DNA from: Geobacter sp.
Lineage (GTDB): Bacteria > Desulfobacterota > Desulfuromonadia > Geobacterales > Pseudopelobacteraceae
NCBI GenBank assembly: GCA_003574895.1
Contig: PJFB01000013.1
Location: 1 to 64,000 of the forward strand
DNA length: 64,000 bases
Direction of reading: 5' to 3'
Position 1 is the stretch's first letter. The number at the start of each line of letters is the position of its first letter. A program made the position numbers and the translations under genes. Shown here in pieces: positions 1-9,162 of this stretch. The notes beneath the pieces are model-generated. The model worked only from the letters and a program-made list of their open reading frames with translations, did not search any database and was not told where the DNA came from.

Positions 1-323
1 CTTACGGGAACATTACAGTTTGGTAAGGCAGGAAATATTTGAGGCGGGGAGAAAGGAGACTTATAGATGCGCAAACGCCCAAGAATGGGCTATTGAATAA
101 GACATGACTTGTTAAAGTTACTCAGAAACCCATAGAAAAACATTAAATATACATGGGTGAAGGGATACAAGGGATAACGGCAAGATCAACATTCTTTTTT
201 TAAAGATGTTATCACCTTCATCCTTCAGGCCCTTTGGGTCCTTTTACCCCTGTAAGAATGCCTCTTTTGGTTTTAAGCTGTCATTTCAGTAGCGCTGAAC
301 AAATGCCTGATTAAATATATCGA
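1..323. other. Intergenic, no gene recognised
   Basis: No convincing reading frame, RNA gene or repeat is visible in these bases. The stretch lies downstream of the minus-strand sensor kinase that ends at 324. No clear terminator for that kinase was seen here. Confidence 0.5.
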
Positions 324-1778
324 TCAAGCAGCCTGGCCGGGAAAGCGCAACGTAATCGTGCTTCCCTGGCCATATACGCTTTGAATGGAAATCGTGCCGT
401 TATGCATGTCCATGATGGACTTGACAATGGAGAGCCCCAAACCGGAACCCTGCGGATTATTGGCCGGACTGGTCGATACGCGGAAAAAGCGGTCAAAGAT
501 CCTTCTCAAGTCAACTTCCGAGATGCCGTACCCGGTGTCGCTGATAATGATTTCCAGATAACCGTCTTCCGCCGGCTGGACTTTGATATCGATAGTTACC
601 CCGGGAGAAGAATAATAGAGCGCGTTTGACAACAGGTTGCTGATCGCGCGCCGGAAAAGTACGCGGTCGCCGTTTAACAGCCCATTCCCGTGATATGATA
701 GCTGGGCCTTTTTGTCAGCTGCCAGTGCTTCGTAGTAACTGCATACCTTGTCGATCTCTTCCAAAGGATTGAACACGGTGTGATCAAGGTGGGTAGCAGG
801 ATTCTCCGCCCGCGCCAGGAACAGAATGGCTTCTATCAGGCGCGAAAGCCGCATGTTCTCTTCCAGACTCGATTCAAGCACCTTGCGATACTCTTCGGTG
901 GTTCTCTCATGCGAGAGCGCGACTTCGGCCTCACCCATCAGATTGCTGACCGGAGTGCGCAACTCATGGGCCAGATTGGAGACACTGTTGGACAAGCGGT
1001 TAAACGAATCCTCTATGCGGCTCAACATGTCATTAAATGCAACCGCAAGATCCTGAAGCTCCAAGGGCCAACGTTTGGGGTCGGTTCTGACATCTATCTG
1101 ATCTATGCTGATCTTTTTGGCTGTCTCGGCCAATTGATTGATCGGGCTGAGCACCCTGCGTGCAACCACAAAACTGTAAAGCGCTGCAAAGACAATCCCA
1201 AATAGGATAATCGCAATCATGCGCCGCTGATTGGTCTTGATGATATTTTCCTGGGTAGTGATATCGATCGCTATCTGGATTGCTATGCGCCGGTCGGCGT
1301 GGACCGTTTCCGCCCAGTAGGACTCAAGCAGGTATGTCCGGCCATTGATGACGTTCTTGACCGACCGTGACCTTTTTTGCGTTTCAATGTTGAACACGCA
1401 GGGATCAGGGAAGTTTTCGGGCGGAATCAGCTCGTTCATGTGAGCTGTTTCTATGATTGTGCGGCAATGGTCGTCCAGTAGGCGGGCGTAATATTGCGGA
1501 TATTTTACAAAAGCGCCTTCCCATTCGATGTCGTGCATGATGAAGTAGCCAAAATCGGGGCTGTGCTCAATAATGGCTTGGTAGACGCGGATCCGGTCGT
1601 CAATGTAATCCTTTTCCCCTTTCAGGAGCGAAACATGAAGGGTCCAGGTCAGAAAAACAGCAGTGATGGCCAACATCGCAAAAGCGGAAAGCGTATAGGT
1701 AACCACCAACCGCCGGGTGATGGACCACCGCTCGTAAACCTTGGGACGAGAAGTTTTATCAGCGCTCTTCGAGGACAT
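324..1778 (-). CDS. Heavy-metal-type sensor histidine kinase
   Basis: A 484-residue inner-membrane sensor kinase that should phosphorylate the response regulator encoded just upstream (1759-2430). The layout is a first membrane helix at about residues 24-50, a periplasmic sensing region of about 135 residues, a second helix at about 187-207, a HAMP segment, the H-box NLAHELRTP with phospho-accepting His271, and a C-terminal HATPase with N, G1 (DTGYGIS) and G2 (GSGLGLSIV) boxes. The length and layout match CusS/CopS-like metal or envelope-stress kinases. The 20-base overlap with the regulator gene indicates translational coupling. The periplasmic region is not recognisable enough to name the ligand, and no metal efflux genes lie in the window, so the signal remains unknown. 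Confidence 0.85.
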   Translation of the reverse strand: MSSKSADKTSRPKVYERWSITRRLVVTYTLSAFAMLAITAVFLTWTLHVSLLKGEKDYIDDRIRVYQAIIEHSPDFGYFIMHDIEWEGAFVKYPQYYARLLDDHCRTIIETAHMNELIPPENFPDPCVFNIETQKRSRSVKNVINGRTYLLESYWAETVHADRRIAIQIAIDITTQENIIKTNQRRMIAIILFGIVFAALYSFVVARRVLSPINQLAETAKKISIDQIDVRTDPKRWPLELQDLAVAFNDMLSRIEDSFNRLSNSVSNLAHELRTPVSNLMGEAEVALSHERTTEEYRKVLESSLEENMRLSRLIEAILFLARAENPATHLDHTVFNPLEEIDKVCSYYEALAADKKAQLSYHGNGLLNGDRVLFRRAISNLLSNALYYSSPGVTIDIKVQPAEDGYLEIIISDTGYGISEVDLRRIFDRFFRVSTSPANNPQGSGLGLSIVKSIMDMHNGTISIQSVYGQGSTITLRFPGQAA

Positions 1779-2430
1779 AGCCCACCCCTCTCAAGGTATG
1801 GATGAGTTTTGTTTCAAACGGATCATCCACCTTGGAGCGCAACCTGCGAACCGCAACGTCAACGACATTGGTATCGCTGTCGAAGTTCATGTCCCAGACC
1901 TGTTCGGCAATCAGGGTTCTCGAAACCACTTCTCCGGTCCTGCGGGCAAGAAGGGACAGTAACGCAAACTCTTTTGGGGTGAGATCAAGCCGTTTGTTGT
2001 CCCGCGTAGCCTTGTGGCGCACCAGGTCAATCGATAAATCACCTATCCTGAGTATGTCAAGCTGGCGTAATGGACCACGACGCAGGATCGTCCGCACCCT
2101 GGCGAGCAACTCCGAGAACACGAATGGCTTTATAAGATAGTCATCCGCTCCCAGCTCCAAACCTTTGATCCGGTCTTCAACCGCATCCCTGGCGGTAAGA
2201 AAGATCACTGGTATATCTTTGCCGCTACGACGCAATTCGGAGATTACCGACCAACCCGAACGTTCCGGGAGCCCGACATCAAGTATGATTAGCTCGTAAT
2301 CTCCGGTTAGCGCCAGGTGCAGGCCATCTTCTCCACACCCTGCAACATCGGCGACAAAACCATTCTCAGAGAACCCCTTGCGAAGGTACTCGGCGGCCTT
2401 TGTTTCATCTTCAACAATCAATACTCGCAT
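1759..2430 (-). CDS. OmpR/CusR-like response regulator
   Basis: A 223-residue DNA-binding response regulator, the partner of the overlapping kinase. The N-terminal receiver domain has the acidic pair after VLIVEDE, the phospho-acceptor Asp in [10 protein letters not shown] (about residue 51) and the Lys in LIKPF. The C-terminal winged helix (about 125-221) has the OmpR-type [10 protein letters not shown] and [11 protein letters not shown] segments. It is the first gene of the minus-strand pair; its promoter should lie in the AT-rich region above 2430. Target genes cannot be told from the sequence. Confidence 0.9.
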   Translation of the reverse strand: MRVLIVEDETKAAEYLRKGFSENGFVADVAGCGEDGLHLALTGDYELIILDVGLPERSGWSVISELRRSGKDIPVIFLTARDAVEDRIKGLELGADDYLIKPFVFSELLARVRTILRRGPLRQLDILRIGDLSIDLVRHKATRDNKRLDLTPKEFALLSLLARRTGEVVSRTLIAEQVWDMNFDSDTNVVDVAVRRLRSKVDDPFETKLIHTLRGVGYVLEER

Positions 2431-3011
2431 AGTGGCATACTACATTCCAATTCCCGACAATTCAAGTTGGTTTTAGCACAAAGATATCCAGCCCATTGTT
2501 TAGCGGTACAATTGGTTAAAATAAATTTAACTTTACTTTTCACCATGTTATCAATATAGCACATCTACATTAAAAAAACAGATTAAGATTTTTCCCTACC
2601 ATAAAATTCATTGTAACCCTCTAAAATCAGTTCTGATGTAAGCCACTTAAACATGAATCTACTGCGCCACACCTGCCGCAAACACACTTGCGGACCGGCA
2701 AATTAAGTAAAAATAACCTCAATATCGTACAGTTAGGTTATTTTTTTGCATCACACCCAATATTCGTGATTTGCTTTTGCTATTTGGCGTTAGCAACAAA
2801 CCGGATTTTAGTCCTTATCAAGATACCAAACAGCGATTCAGACAATAAATTCACTCTGATTCAAGCGAGTTACCAAACCCGAGTAGAAGCAGACCGGAAA
2901 TCGCTCTGCCACGGTGAAATCGCGCAACCGGCAGGACAAAGACGGACAAAAATGAAATGAGCATGTCCGGACAAATCCGCATCACATGGAAACTGTTGAA
3001 GGGGATTTTTT
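2431..3011. other. Intergenic region with short ORF, hairpin and orphan terminator
   Basis: This 580-base gap separates divergent genes. It contains a 17-codon plus-strand frame at 2652-2705 (MNLLRHTCRKHTCGPAN), inside which is a nested hairpin (TGCCG...CGGCA outside, CCGCAA...TTGCGG inside), followed at once by a strong terminator at 2709-2747. No recognised gene precedes that terminator on either strand, so a small RNA or leader transcript is possible. The rest is AT-rich and should carry promoters for the regulator gene and for the haemerythrin gene. Confidence 0.4.
2709..2747. terminator. Intrinsic terminator with no obvious gene
   Basis: Inverted repeat AAAAATAACCT / AGGTTATTTTTTT separated by about 14 bases, with A- and T-runs on both sides, so it could work in either direction. 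It follows the 17-codon frame at 2652-2705 rather than a recognised gene. Confidence 0.6.
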
Positions 3012-3389
3012 ATGCCGCTGTTTAATTGGAAAGAGGAGTATTCAGTCCACATTGAAGAGCTTGATCATCATCACAAGAAGTTCATGGATATTCTGAATGC
3101 GTTGTATGACGATTGTTTTGAACGGGATAAGGATCTATCGGTCGGGCACAAAATTGATGAATTGATAGCCTACACCAAATACCATTTCGTGGCCGAAGAG
3201 AACTTCATGAGATACGTTGGCTACGGGCAAATCAGTGACCACCTTGAAAAGCATGAACAGTTCGCCCGCAAACTGATGGAACTGAAACAGACTTCCAATG
3301 GCAACCAATTGGAATTGACGCAAGAATTGATTATCTGCTTGGGGACATGGTTACTTCAACACATTCTTGAAGAAGACAAACGATATTGA
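3012..3389 (+). CDS. Bacteriohaemerythrin
   Basis: A 125-residue non-haem di-iron oxygen-binding protein of the haemerythrin family. The iron-ligand pattern is present: His in the SVHIEELDHHHKKF segment, HxxxE in HFVAEENFM, HxxxH in HLEKHEQF, and a C-terminal HxxxxD (HILEEDKRY). The length matches single-domain bacteriohaemerythrins. It has no signal peptide or membrane helix, so it is cytoplasmic. An AAGGGG site lies upstream of the ATG. Such proteins are common in microaerobic and anaerobic bacteria, where they are thought to bind or scavenge O2. It stands alone, ending near a terminator shared with the converging small gene. Confidence 0.9.
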   Translation: MPLFNWKEEYSVHIEELDHHHKKFMDILNALYDDCFERDKDLSVGHKIDELIAYTKYHFVAEENFMRYVGYGQISDHLEKHEQFARKLMELKQTSNGNQLELTQELIICLGTWLLQHILEEDKRY

Positions 3390-3450
3390 ATGACATGCTT
3401 CGAAATGATTGCATGAGTAAAACAGGGCCGCTAAATCACTAGGCACCAAT

Positions 3451-3482
3451 AAAAAAACCACCCATTGCTGGGTGGTTTTTTT
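3451..3482. terminator. Bidirectional intrinsic terminator
   Basis: The stem AAAAACCACCCA / TGGGTGGTTTTT around a TTGC loop has A-runs and T-runs on both sides. It lies between the haemerythrin gene (plus) and the small Ala/Lys-rich gene (minus), which converge here, and probably serves both. Confidence 0.9.
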
Positions 3483-3501
3483 ATTCTTCGAAAAAGAAGA
3501 A

Positions 3502-3732
3502 TTACTTGGCAGCAGGAGCAGCAGCAGGAGCTTCTTCTTTAACTTCTTTTTTCACTTCTTTTTTGGCTTTTTTAACTTTTTTGTGTTTCTTAACGGCTTT
3601 TTTCACTTCTTTTTTCTCAACAGCAGGAGCAGCGGCGTCAGCAGCAGGAGCTGTTGCTTCGGCAGCAAACACAACGGCAGAGAAAGAAAGGGCAACGATT
3701 GCAGCAACGAGTGTGGAAAGAACTTTTTTCAT
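3502..3732 (-). CDS. Small Ala/Lys/Glu-rich exported protein
   Basis: A 76-residue protein of unknown function. The chosen ATG at 3732 has GGAGG eight bases upstream; an in-frame ATG five codons earlier lacks a good ribosome site. Residues 1-23 form a typical signal peptide (MKKVLSTLVAAIVAL..., cleavage near VFA-AE). The mature part is low-complexity: an Ala/Pro stretch, then alternating Lys-Lys/Glu-Val runs resembling a positively charged helical rod, then an Ala/Pro tail. Similar Ala/Lys-rich periplasmic proteins occur in Geobacter relatives, but no function is established. It could bind polyanions or envelope surfaces; this is only a guess from charge. Confidence 0.75.
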   Translation of the reverse strand: MKKVLSTLVAAIVALSFSAVVFAAEATAPAADAAAPAVEKKEVKKAVKKHKKVKKAKKEVKKEVKEEAPAAAPAAK

Positions 3733-4469
3733 TTTTGAGGCCTCCAAAAGATATTGTTACTTCTTGTGTAAGCTAACTGCATCTCTGATGCCACATCCAA
3801 CAACTTTTGTAACATACTGTTTCTAGTGCATTTTTATACCAGCACCGATATCCGGAAAGCAAATTCAAGACGCATATGGGCCAACAAATACCGCAAATAA
3901 GGTTTTAAACTTTTTATGCAAGTTTTCAATATCGGTCAATTTATGGAAGGATTCCGCAAAATGCAAAATAAATAGCAACCTCTTCATTACCGAATTGTAA
4001 TGACCTGGTAACGCTACTGTAAGGTGAGAAGGTATAGATGTGTAGGCATGCAATTCTATGCACCATCCTGGTGAGGGGGCAGAATGCCGATACCTATACA
4101 TGAATTGTCGGGCAGCGAGCCGGTTGAAGACAAATGTTTGACCGGTCCCGCATCAGAACATTTTTCCATCTGCCTGAATGGCAACTGGAGGTGCCGCTAT
4201 TCGCAACTTGCCGACGATATCAGAAATTACTGCATACACCCACACCACAAACAATTTCAAAGAAATGAGTTTTCGATCCCAAACAAAATAGCACCTGGTC
4301 AAAGTAAGGAAAACAGCGCAGCCATGGCATCCAATGACATCATGGCCCAAACACGACAAGCTTCATCAGCAGACAAAAAAATACCCCCCGTATAAGGAGG
4401 TGTCTACGGGGGGTGCCAAGAGGCGATTTCCTGATTATGTAACATAAGACGGGTCATGCCCGCATTTGG
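3733..4469. other. Intergenic region
   Basis: This holds the upstream region of the small exported protein and, at its far end, the terminator of the corrinoid-kinase operon (4374-4414). A plus-strand frame at 4084-4395 could encode 103 residues but runs into the terminator and has no recognisable features. Nothing else was recognised. Confidence 0.4.
4374..4414 (-). terminator. Intrinsic terminator of corrinoid-kinase operon
   Basis: Read on the minus strand, a 10-bp GC-rich stem (ACCCCCCGTA / TACGGGGGGT) is followed directly by ATTTTTTT. It lies about 55 bases after the stop codon of the hybrid kinase gene. Confidence 0.9.
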
Positions 4470-6554
4470 TTACAAAGAAATTAATGGTGTTATCGCTTCC
4501 TTGAGCACCGAAAGCTTGTAAGGTTTCTGGATAAATCCGGCCAAGCCCTTGCCGACAAATTTCTGCGTAACCTCATGCTCATTGTATCCGCTCGATATGA
4601 TCACCTTGACATCGGGCCGTATTTGCCGCAGTTCGCGGAAGCACTGCTCGCCATCCAAGTGGGGCATAGTCAGGTCGAGGATTACGAAGGCAATGTCAGG
4701 GGTCTCCTTGAATATCCGGATGGCTTCCAAACCATTGTCGGCAGTGACGACATTAAAACCGAGCTCGCGCAGCATTTCCCCGCCGATACCGCGCACCGTC
4801 TCCTCGTCATCCACAAACAAGACCGTACCGCTACCCTGCCAATCATGCCAAGGGACAGCATCGTTGAAGATCTCGCCAGGTTTGCCCGAGGCGGGTAGCA
4901 GAATCTTGAAGGTGGTCCCCCTGCCCGGCTCGCTGTAGATTTTGATGGCCCCCCTGTGGCCGCGTACGATTCCCAGAACAGCTGCCATCCCAAGGCCCCG
5001 GCCCGTGAACTTGGTTGTAAAAAAAGGATCAAAGATCTTGTCAACGGTCTCTCGATCCATGCCGCAACCGGTATCGGCTATCTCAAGGTAGACATACAGG
5101 CCATCGCTGAGGTTTTCCTCATACAAAACATCCTTCAGATAGCTCCGGTCGCAATCCAAACAGCCGGTGGTTATGGCAATCACGCCACTGCGATCCCCGA
5201 TCGCCTCTGAGGCGTTGATGACAAGGTTCATGACGATCTGGCGTATCTGGGTCGCATCTCCCTCAATCGGAGGAAGCGACGGCATCAGGTCGAGACGCAG
5301 AATCGCCTTCTTCGAAATGGAAACCTCCAGCATATGCAGCATATTCTCCAAGAGGCGGCTCAGGTCCATGTTCTCGACAATGAATTTCCCCTTGCCGGAA
5401 TATGCCAGCATCTGCCTGGCAAGGTCGGATGCATTGACGGCAGCCTGTTCGATGCGGCGCAGGTTTTCCACTACCGGGGACTCGTTGCTGAGCCGCATCA
5501 GAGCCAGGTCGGCATTACCGATAATGGCAGTCAGGATGTTGTTGAAGTCGTGGGCAATACCGCCAGCCAGCACGCCAAGGCTCTCCAGCTTCTGGACATG
5601 CAGGAGCTGACGCTCCAGCTTCAGGCGTTCTTCCGCTGCCTGCTTGCGCTCTGTCATATCACGATGTATGGCCAGTACCATGGGGCGGCCAACAAGCTCG
5701 AATTTCTTCAGGGATACGTGCACAGAGCGCAGGCCACCATCTTTCCCACGATGTTCCGCTTCAAAGCTGATTTCCCCGGTCTGATGCAATGTTTCCAGAA
5801 TTTTGTCAACTGCCATTGTGTTTTCGCTGCAGTGTATTTCATGGACCGTAAGGGCGGCATACTCCGCGCGGGAATAACCAAGCAAGGTATGCGCTGCCTG
5901 GTTGAACTGGACCGGCTTGAGTTCATCTATGTCAAAAAGAATTACACCGTCCGGCGACTGCTCGAACAGGGTGCGGTAAAGTGTCTCCGATTCCTGCAGC
6001 CGACGATTGGCCTCGGCCAGTTGCGCGTAACTGGAAATCTCGTTATCAAGCATCAGCCCTGCATAGACAAAGAAGGGTTGCAGTTCATCAAAGATATTCC
6101 GGTCGGTAAGCTGCATCCCATCCATGCAGATAACGCCAATTTTCCTATCCCCTGCCAACAGGGGAAAGATCCAGTTTTCAAGAGCCAGATCCTCGTTTTG
6201 CCCTAGACATGGAACCCGTGACCCGGCGTCATGAATCCGCAACGGAGTGTTGGCGTCTAGTATTCTGGCGATATCGGGGTGATCAGTTGCGCAGATTTTC
6301 CGATTCACACCAAAGAGGTCCCGGAGCTGCCAGGAGTCATCCAAGCGGAAGATTATGGTGATATTGGCTGCCCCTATGGTCTGCAGCAGGATATCAAGTA
6401 TATGCTGCACCATGTTGTCAAGACCGGCGACCGAGCTAAGACTGATGAGCAGGCGATTTATCAGCTCCAGCCTCGACTTGCTCCTGGCCAGCTCCGTCAG
6501 TCGCCGTTCCAACTCTTCTGCAGCGATCTGTTTATTTTGAATATCTGTGTTCAT
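4470..6554 (-). CDS. GAF-PAS hybrid histidine kinase with receiver domain
   Basis: A 694-residue soluble hybrid sensor kinase. The order is an N-terminal coiled coil (about 5-35), a GAF-like domain (about 40-175), a PAS domain (about 187-300, ending in a PAC-like RDMTERKQ), HisKA with H-box GGIAHDFNN (His335), HATPase (about 440-560; DTGCGMD, GRGLGMAAV), and a C-terminal receiver domain (about 575-694; VDDEE, phospho-acceptor near Asp627 in VILDLTMPH, Lys in FIQKPYK). There is no membrane helix, so the signal is cytoplasmic. It is the last gene of a four-gene operon with ATGA overlaps, after a corrinoid protein, a UroD-like methyltransferase and a DUF1638 protein. This suggests it senses, or reports on, corrinoid or methyl-transfer status. 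No separate DNA-binding output protein lies nearby. Confidence 0.85.
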   Translation of the reverse strand: MNTDIQNKQIAAEELERRLTELARSKSRLELINRLLISLSSVAGLDNMVQHILDILLQTIGAANITIIFRLDDSWQLRDLFGVNRKICATDHPDIARILDANTPLRIHDAGSRVPCLGQNEDLALENWIFPLLAGDRKIGVICMDGMQLTDRNIFDELQPFFVYAGLMLDNEISSYAQLAEANRRLQESETLYRTLFEQSPDGVILFDIDELKPVQFNQAAHTLLGYSRAEYAALTVHEIHCSENTMAVDKILETLHQTGEISFEAEHRGKDGGLRSVHVSLKKFELVGRPMVLAIHRDMTERKQAAEERLKLERQLLHVQKLESLGVLAGGIAHDFNNILTAIIGNADLALMRLSNESPVVENLRRIEQAAVNASDLARQMLAYSGKGKFIVENMDLSRLLENMLHMLEVSISKKAILRLDLMPSLPPIEGDATQIRQIVMNLVINASEAIGDRSGVIAITTGCLDCDRSYLKDVLYEENLSDGLYVYLEIADTGCGMDRETVDKIFDPFFTTKFTGRGLGMAAVLGIVRGHRGAIKIYSEPGRGTTFKILLPASGKPGEIFNDAVPWHDWQGSGTVLFVDDEETVRGIGGEMLRELGFNVVTADNGLEAIRIFKETPDIAFVILDLTMPHLDGEQCFRELRQIRPDVKVIISSGYNEHEVTQKFVGKGLAGFIQKPYKLSVLKEAITPLISL

Positions 6555-7138
6555 TTTCTGTCTGCCTTTACGCGTTCAAGGGTCGTTGCCAGGTTTGCTT
6601 CGAGGTGTTCGAGTCCCACATCAATCCAGCGCAACTCCAGGGATGTCATATCGCTGACGATCTTTGCTTCGGCACTGAAGTCCCCCGAACAGGGGGTGCG
6701 GATCGCCAGCAGGTACGTATGGGCACTGCAAAAGATGTTGCGCATGATCTCCGGATCGCCCGGCATCACGGAGCCAACGATCTCCTGCCAGTGAAGCGCC
6801 CAATCCTCGAACAGGAAAAAGGCCCCTTGCTCCAGTTCACGGCTGAACAGCTCGTGTCCCAGGTAAATATCAACGCAGTTCTGGCCAGGAGTTCTAATGA
6901 CATGGGCCGCAGCCAGGATCTGGTCCATGCTGGGATGGCAGGCTCCGTAAAAAACTGCCGCCGGCCTGGCCGCATTCTGTTGCAGGCATGCTTCAAGGCC
7001 GGACTGCAACCTGTCAAAATCCACGTGCAACCCTGATGGCAGGAATTTAGTTTGCACATGCCAGCCGTTTTTTTCTACCAGACACCGGATTTCCTTCTTC
7101 AGGATACCGCATCCGATAATCAGTTCGGCTTGGCTCAC
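6551..7138 (-). CDS. DUF1638 family protein
   Basis: A 195-residue cytoplasmic protein that looks like DUF1638, a family found beside corrinoid-dependent methyltransferases in methanogens, acetogens and other anaerobes. It starts with a hydrophobic strand (LIIGCGILKKEI) and carries conserved-looking segments such as FYGACHPSMD and YLGHELFSRELEQGAFFL. The start is a GTG overlapping the TGA of the methyltransferase gene (GTGA), and its end overlaps the ATG of the kinase, so translation is coupled on both sides. The family's biochemical role is not established. Placement between a methyltransferase and a kinase suggests an accessory or adaptor role. Family assignment is from remembered motifs. 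Confidence 0.7.
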   Translation of the reverse strand: MSQAELIIGCGILKKEIRCLVEKNGWHVQTKFLPSGLHVDFDRLQSGLEACLQQNAARPAAVFYGACHPSMDQILAAAHVIRTPGQNCVDIYLGHELFSRELEQGAFFLFEDWALHWQEIVGSVMPGDPEIMRNIFCSAHTYLLAIRTPCSGDFSAEAKIVSDMTSLELRWIDVGLEHLEANLATTLERVKADRK

Positions 7139-8178
7139 ATAACCTCCGGATGGTAACTGCCGTGTTTGATGGCAGCATCCATCATCGCCCGGATGTTCTG
7201 CTCCGGTATCCTGAAGGGCATCAGCAGGGTACCGAACAGGAAGCCTCCTGCCTGTTTGCCGGCATTCATAATTTTTCCCACCTCAACGTCGATCTCTTCC
7301 GGCGACCAATCAATCAGCCTGATGTCATTGATCGCCCCGGCGATCAGCGCCTGCGGCCCTAAAATGGTGCGGGCCTCGGAAATATCGTCAAAGGGATTGA
7401 GATAGTAGGCGCCAATGCCGGTATGTTCCCTAAGATCGGCCAGAATCGGGTTGATCCGGCCGCCGCCGTTGAAGAAGATCACACCGGTCGGCCCGGACTG
7501 TACCAGGTCCCTGATCACCCAGGGCAGGGCCAGCTCGCGAAACTTGGCAAGGGTGATGAAGGTGGCCGAAGCTACTGGGTTTATGTATACGATCAGGTCG
7601 GCGCCGGCCTCGCGCAAGGCAGAGATCTGCCTGGAACAGAAACGCGAGCAGGTTTCCAGCAGGCGATCGCGAAGCCCTGGGTCACCGTTGAGAAACAGTT
7701 CGAGCCACGGCCCGATCCCCATCAGCATGGCCGGCAGGGTGAATGACGCCGTTGCAACGCCGAGCACCGGCCAACGGCCCGCTGATTCACGTTTCAGGAT
7801 GCCGATGCAGCTTGCCAGCTCCCTGAAACGGGGATGGTCGTTCAGGTCGTCCGGCAAGCTCAGTTTGCGGATGTGCTCAGGGGTATTGATAATCAGATGG
7901 CCGATATTTGGCGGACCGTCATCGGCATAGATGATCCTGCTGCAACCGAGCAGTTCTGCCTCCAAACCGGAATAAAACATGCCCAGCAGCGTGTCGTAAC
8001 CGTACTTTTCCCGCATGCGCAGCTGACCTTCGGCCACCAGGTCGCCACGCGAATAGTACTCCTTCAGGGAAACCTTCATCTCCCTGGCCCCTTGGTCGAG
8101 CAGATTGCAGATGATCGGCACCCTGTCCGGTGTCGCACCCGACATCAGAGCAGCAAGACGATCCATGCCGGTGATCAT
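7135..8178 (-). CDS. UroD-family corrinoid methyltransferase-like protein
   Basis: A 347-residue TIM-barrel protein of the uroporphyrinogen decarboxylase/MtaA-MtbA family. Segments such as RLAALMSGATPDRVPI near the N-terminus, GVATASFTLPAMLMG and the C-terminal GKIMNAGKQAGGFLFG are typical. In MtaA/MtbA enzymes a His-x-Cys motif binds the zinc that activates the thiol acceptor. At the matching place this protein reads IFFNGGGRINP, so both ligands appear lost. It overlaps the corrinoid protein gene by ATGA and is presumably its partner. It may transfer a methyl group between the corrinoid and an unidentified compound, or may have become a binding or sensing protein for the downstream kinase. 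Family assignment is strong; the substrate is unknown. Confidence 0.8.
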   Translation of the reverse strand: MITGMDRLAALMSGATPDRVPIICNLLDQGAREMKVSLKEYYSRGDLVAEGQLRMREKYGYDTLLGMFYSGLEAELLGCSRIIYADDGPPNIGHLIINTPEHIRKLSLPDDLNDHPRFRELASCIGILKRESAGRWPVLGVATASFTLPAMLMGIGPWLELFLNGDPGLRDRLLETCSRFCSRQISALREAGADLIVYINPVASATFITLAKFRELALPWVIRDLVQSGPTGVIFFNGGGRINPILADLREHTGIGAYYLNPFDDISEARTILGPQALIAGAINDIRLIDWSPEEIDVEVGKIMNAGKQAGGFLFGTLLMPFRIPEQNIRAMMDAAIKHGSYHPEVM

Positions 8179-8852
8179 GGCAAAACCTCCGCCATGAGTC
8201 GGGCAACGACTGCCGGCGCTTCGGCGGCAGTGTCTGCCCAGGCGTCGGCCCCCACCTCTTTGTACAGGCTGTCATGGAAACGGTAAGGGGCGCCGCCGAC
8301 AATAATCCGCACCTTTTCCTCCAGCCCCTGCTCTCGCAATAGTTGGCGAACCCGCTTCGGGCCGAGCTCACCGGTGGCTGTATGCACCATCATGGAGGAA
8401 ATGCCGATTACCTTGGCGTGATTTGAAAGTGCGGCTTCAACAAAACGCTCCGGCGCAACATTAATCCCCAGGTCCGTGACCCGGAACATTCTGGCCCGCA
8501 GGCAACCAATGACGATTTTCTTGCCCAAACCATGGAAATCGCCATGACAAGTGCCAATAACCACATTCCCCTGAACTTCGGGGGCCACAGCAAACAGGGG
8601 AATAAGCCTGTCCGTCACCTCTTCGGCAATTTGTGAGGCCAGGAAATGCTGCGAAAGAGTTACAAGATTGTCGGAGAGCATCCCACCGATCATCCGCTCC
8701 ATGCCTGGGACCACTACTTCAAAAATCACGCTTTCAGGCGACATGCCGTTATCCAGGGCCTGTTGCACAATCCGCAGGGCAGCAGCCTTATCGGTATCGA
8801 AAAGGGCCTTGAGATAGTCGTCCAGTGCCTGCTCTTTAATACGGTCGGTCAT
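8175..8852 (-). CDS. Corrinoid (B12)-binding methyltransferase protein
   Basis: A 225-residue MtaC/MtbC/MttC-type corrinoid protein. Residues about 1-90 form the helical B12-binding cap domain, and about 95-225 the Rossmann-like domain. The cobalt-ligand motif DxHxxG is present as DFHGLG (Asp105, lower-ligand His107), followed by ISSMMVHT and GGAPY segments that hold the nucleotide tail. The start at 8852 has AGGAG eight bases upstream; an alternative ATG at 8879 would add nine residues. It is the first gene of the operon and would carry the methyl-Co group handled by the neighbouring UroD-like protein. No reductive activator (RamA-like) gene is in the window. Confidence 0.88.
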   Translation of the reverse strand: MTDRIKEQALDDYLKALFDTDKAAALRIVQQALDNGMSPESVIFEVVVPGMERMIGGMLSDNLVTLSQHFLASQIAEEVTDRLIPLFAVAPEVQGNVVIGTCHGDFHGLGKKIVIGCLRARMFRVTDLGINVAPERFVEAALSNHAKVIGISSMMVHTATGELGPKRVRQLLREQGLEEKVRIIVGGAPYRFHDSLYKEVGADAWADTAAEAPAVVARLMAEVLP

Positions 8853-9162
8853 GACGGGGTCTCCTGTCAGCTTGGCCATATTCCTTCAGACAGCCCATTA
8901 CAAGCTTGATTTTCTAAGTTGTTATCCTACCACAAAGTATAAAGTCAGCAGAGATTATCAAAAGCTATACACGATACAGAATCTACCCGGAAGGATTTTT
9001 CGAGGCAAGATTAAAATAAATCCGAGGACTGGGTGAAGACCCCGGTTCATGGTTGATCAATATAAATACGACCATAAACTGAAACAGGGGCCCGGCAAAA
9101 CCGACCCCCTGTTCTTTATCTTTACGCCAAGTACAGATGGCGCTGATCTGAAGTGTTGCCGA
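8853..9162. other. Intergenic region with weak terminator-like hairpin
   Basis: This contains the upstream region of the corrinoid operon and an inverted repeat (ACAGGGG at 9084-9090 with CCCCTGT at 9105-9111). On the minus strand the repeat may terminate the ferritin-like gene, although the T-tract is poor. No gene was recognised. Confidence 0.4.

Noticed and set aside
4084-4395. 103-codon plus-strand frame
   Set aside because: It runs into the operon terminator of the opposite strand, has no recognisable domain and only a poorly spaced ribosome site.
5334-6206. 290-codon plus-strand frame opposite the hybrid kinase
   Set aside because: The minus strand encodes an unmistakable histidine kinase across the same bases; the frame is a shadow.
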